Shown piece by piece: positions 63,857 to 64,000 of a stretch of 64,000 bases of DNA. The notes beneath the pieces were generated by a model, which worked only from the letters and a program-made list of their open reading frames with translations, was not told the origin of the DNA and did not search any database. Numbering within the stretch: position 1 is the stretch's first letter; every line of letters starts with the position of its first letter. The DNA is taken from contig OZ018408.1 in the NCBI GenBank assembly GCA_963969595.1, forward strand, positions 15,063,823-15,127,822, read 5' to 3'. Source of the DNA: Neckera pumila (Eukaryota; Streptophyta; Bryopsida; Hypnales; Neckeraceae). A program made the position numbers and the translations under genes.

Positions 63857-64000
63857 CTCCTCAAGGCCTAACTTTTTGACAATGAAGGTTTTCAATAAAT
63901 TGTCCAACTTTGATTTTTTTGCACATGGATGTGCTTGCATTTTTTATTTCAACTGCTGAATAAGTAAAGATTAACTTGTCTAATAAACACAGAATTAATT

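Overview
The window looks like nuclear DNA of a land plant. It is very AT-rich, packed with nested non-autonomous transposable elements and LINE remnants, and broken by a few GC-richer islands. Two genes have spliced models that hold together from sequence alone. The first is a class I HD-Zip transcription factor on the + strand (43368-44661, three exons, 330 aa), with a canonical homeodomain and a six-heptad leucine zipper. The second is a small two-transmembrane protein on the - strand (57102-55163, four exons, 159 aa). It is scattered over short exons and becomes visible only when splice phases are followed; I tentatively place it with the ER-resident Pkr1-type V-ATPase assembly factors. 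The HD-Zip C-terminus (PWWDWP) and the compact introns fit a non-seed land plant such as a bryophyte or lycophyte, but this is inference.

Layout. 0.25-15.7 kb: AT-rich DNA with TTAA-flanked elements, family-C and family-F3 elements, and a 5'-truncated LINE inserted into a TTAA element. 15.7-17.5 kb: a GC-richer island with weak coding character. 17.6-20.4 kb: a reverse-strand LINE broken by an F2 element, which itself carries a C element and a 244-bp AAT microsatellite. 21.3-25.1 kb: two PIF/Harbinger-like elements and two LINE tails. 25-40.6 kb: mostly TTAA elements, many nested, plus a 380-bp foldback. 40.6-45.3 kb: the HD-Zip island with its promoter. 46-54.2 kb: TTAA elements, including a four-level nest at 50.3-53.2 kb. 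54.2-57.6 kb: the island of the membrane-protein gene. 58.5-64 kb: C, TTAA and F2 elements.

The most notable content is a large group of elements with termini TTAA-CCCCTAAAGG...CCTTTAGGGG-TTAA: about twenty copies, full-length near 925 bp, and roughly 30 percent of the window if nested insertions are counted. Two copies sit in repeats whose empty counterpart is also in the window. Both comparisons show one TTAA before insertion and two after. A TTAA duplication with C-rich termini is the signature of piggyBac-type transposition, which is thought to be rare or absent in land plants. No transposase gene was found here, so the class assignment rests on termini and target site only.
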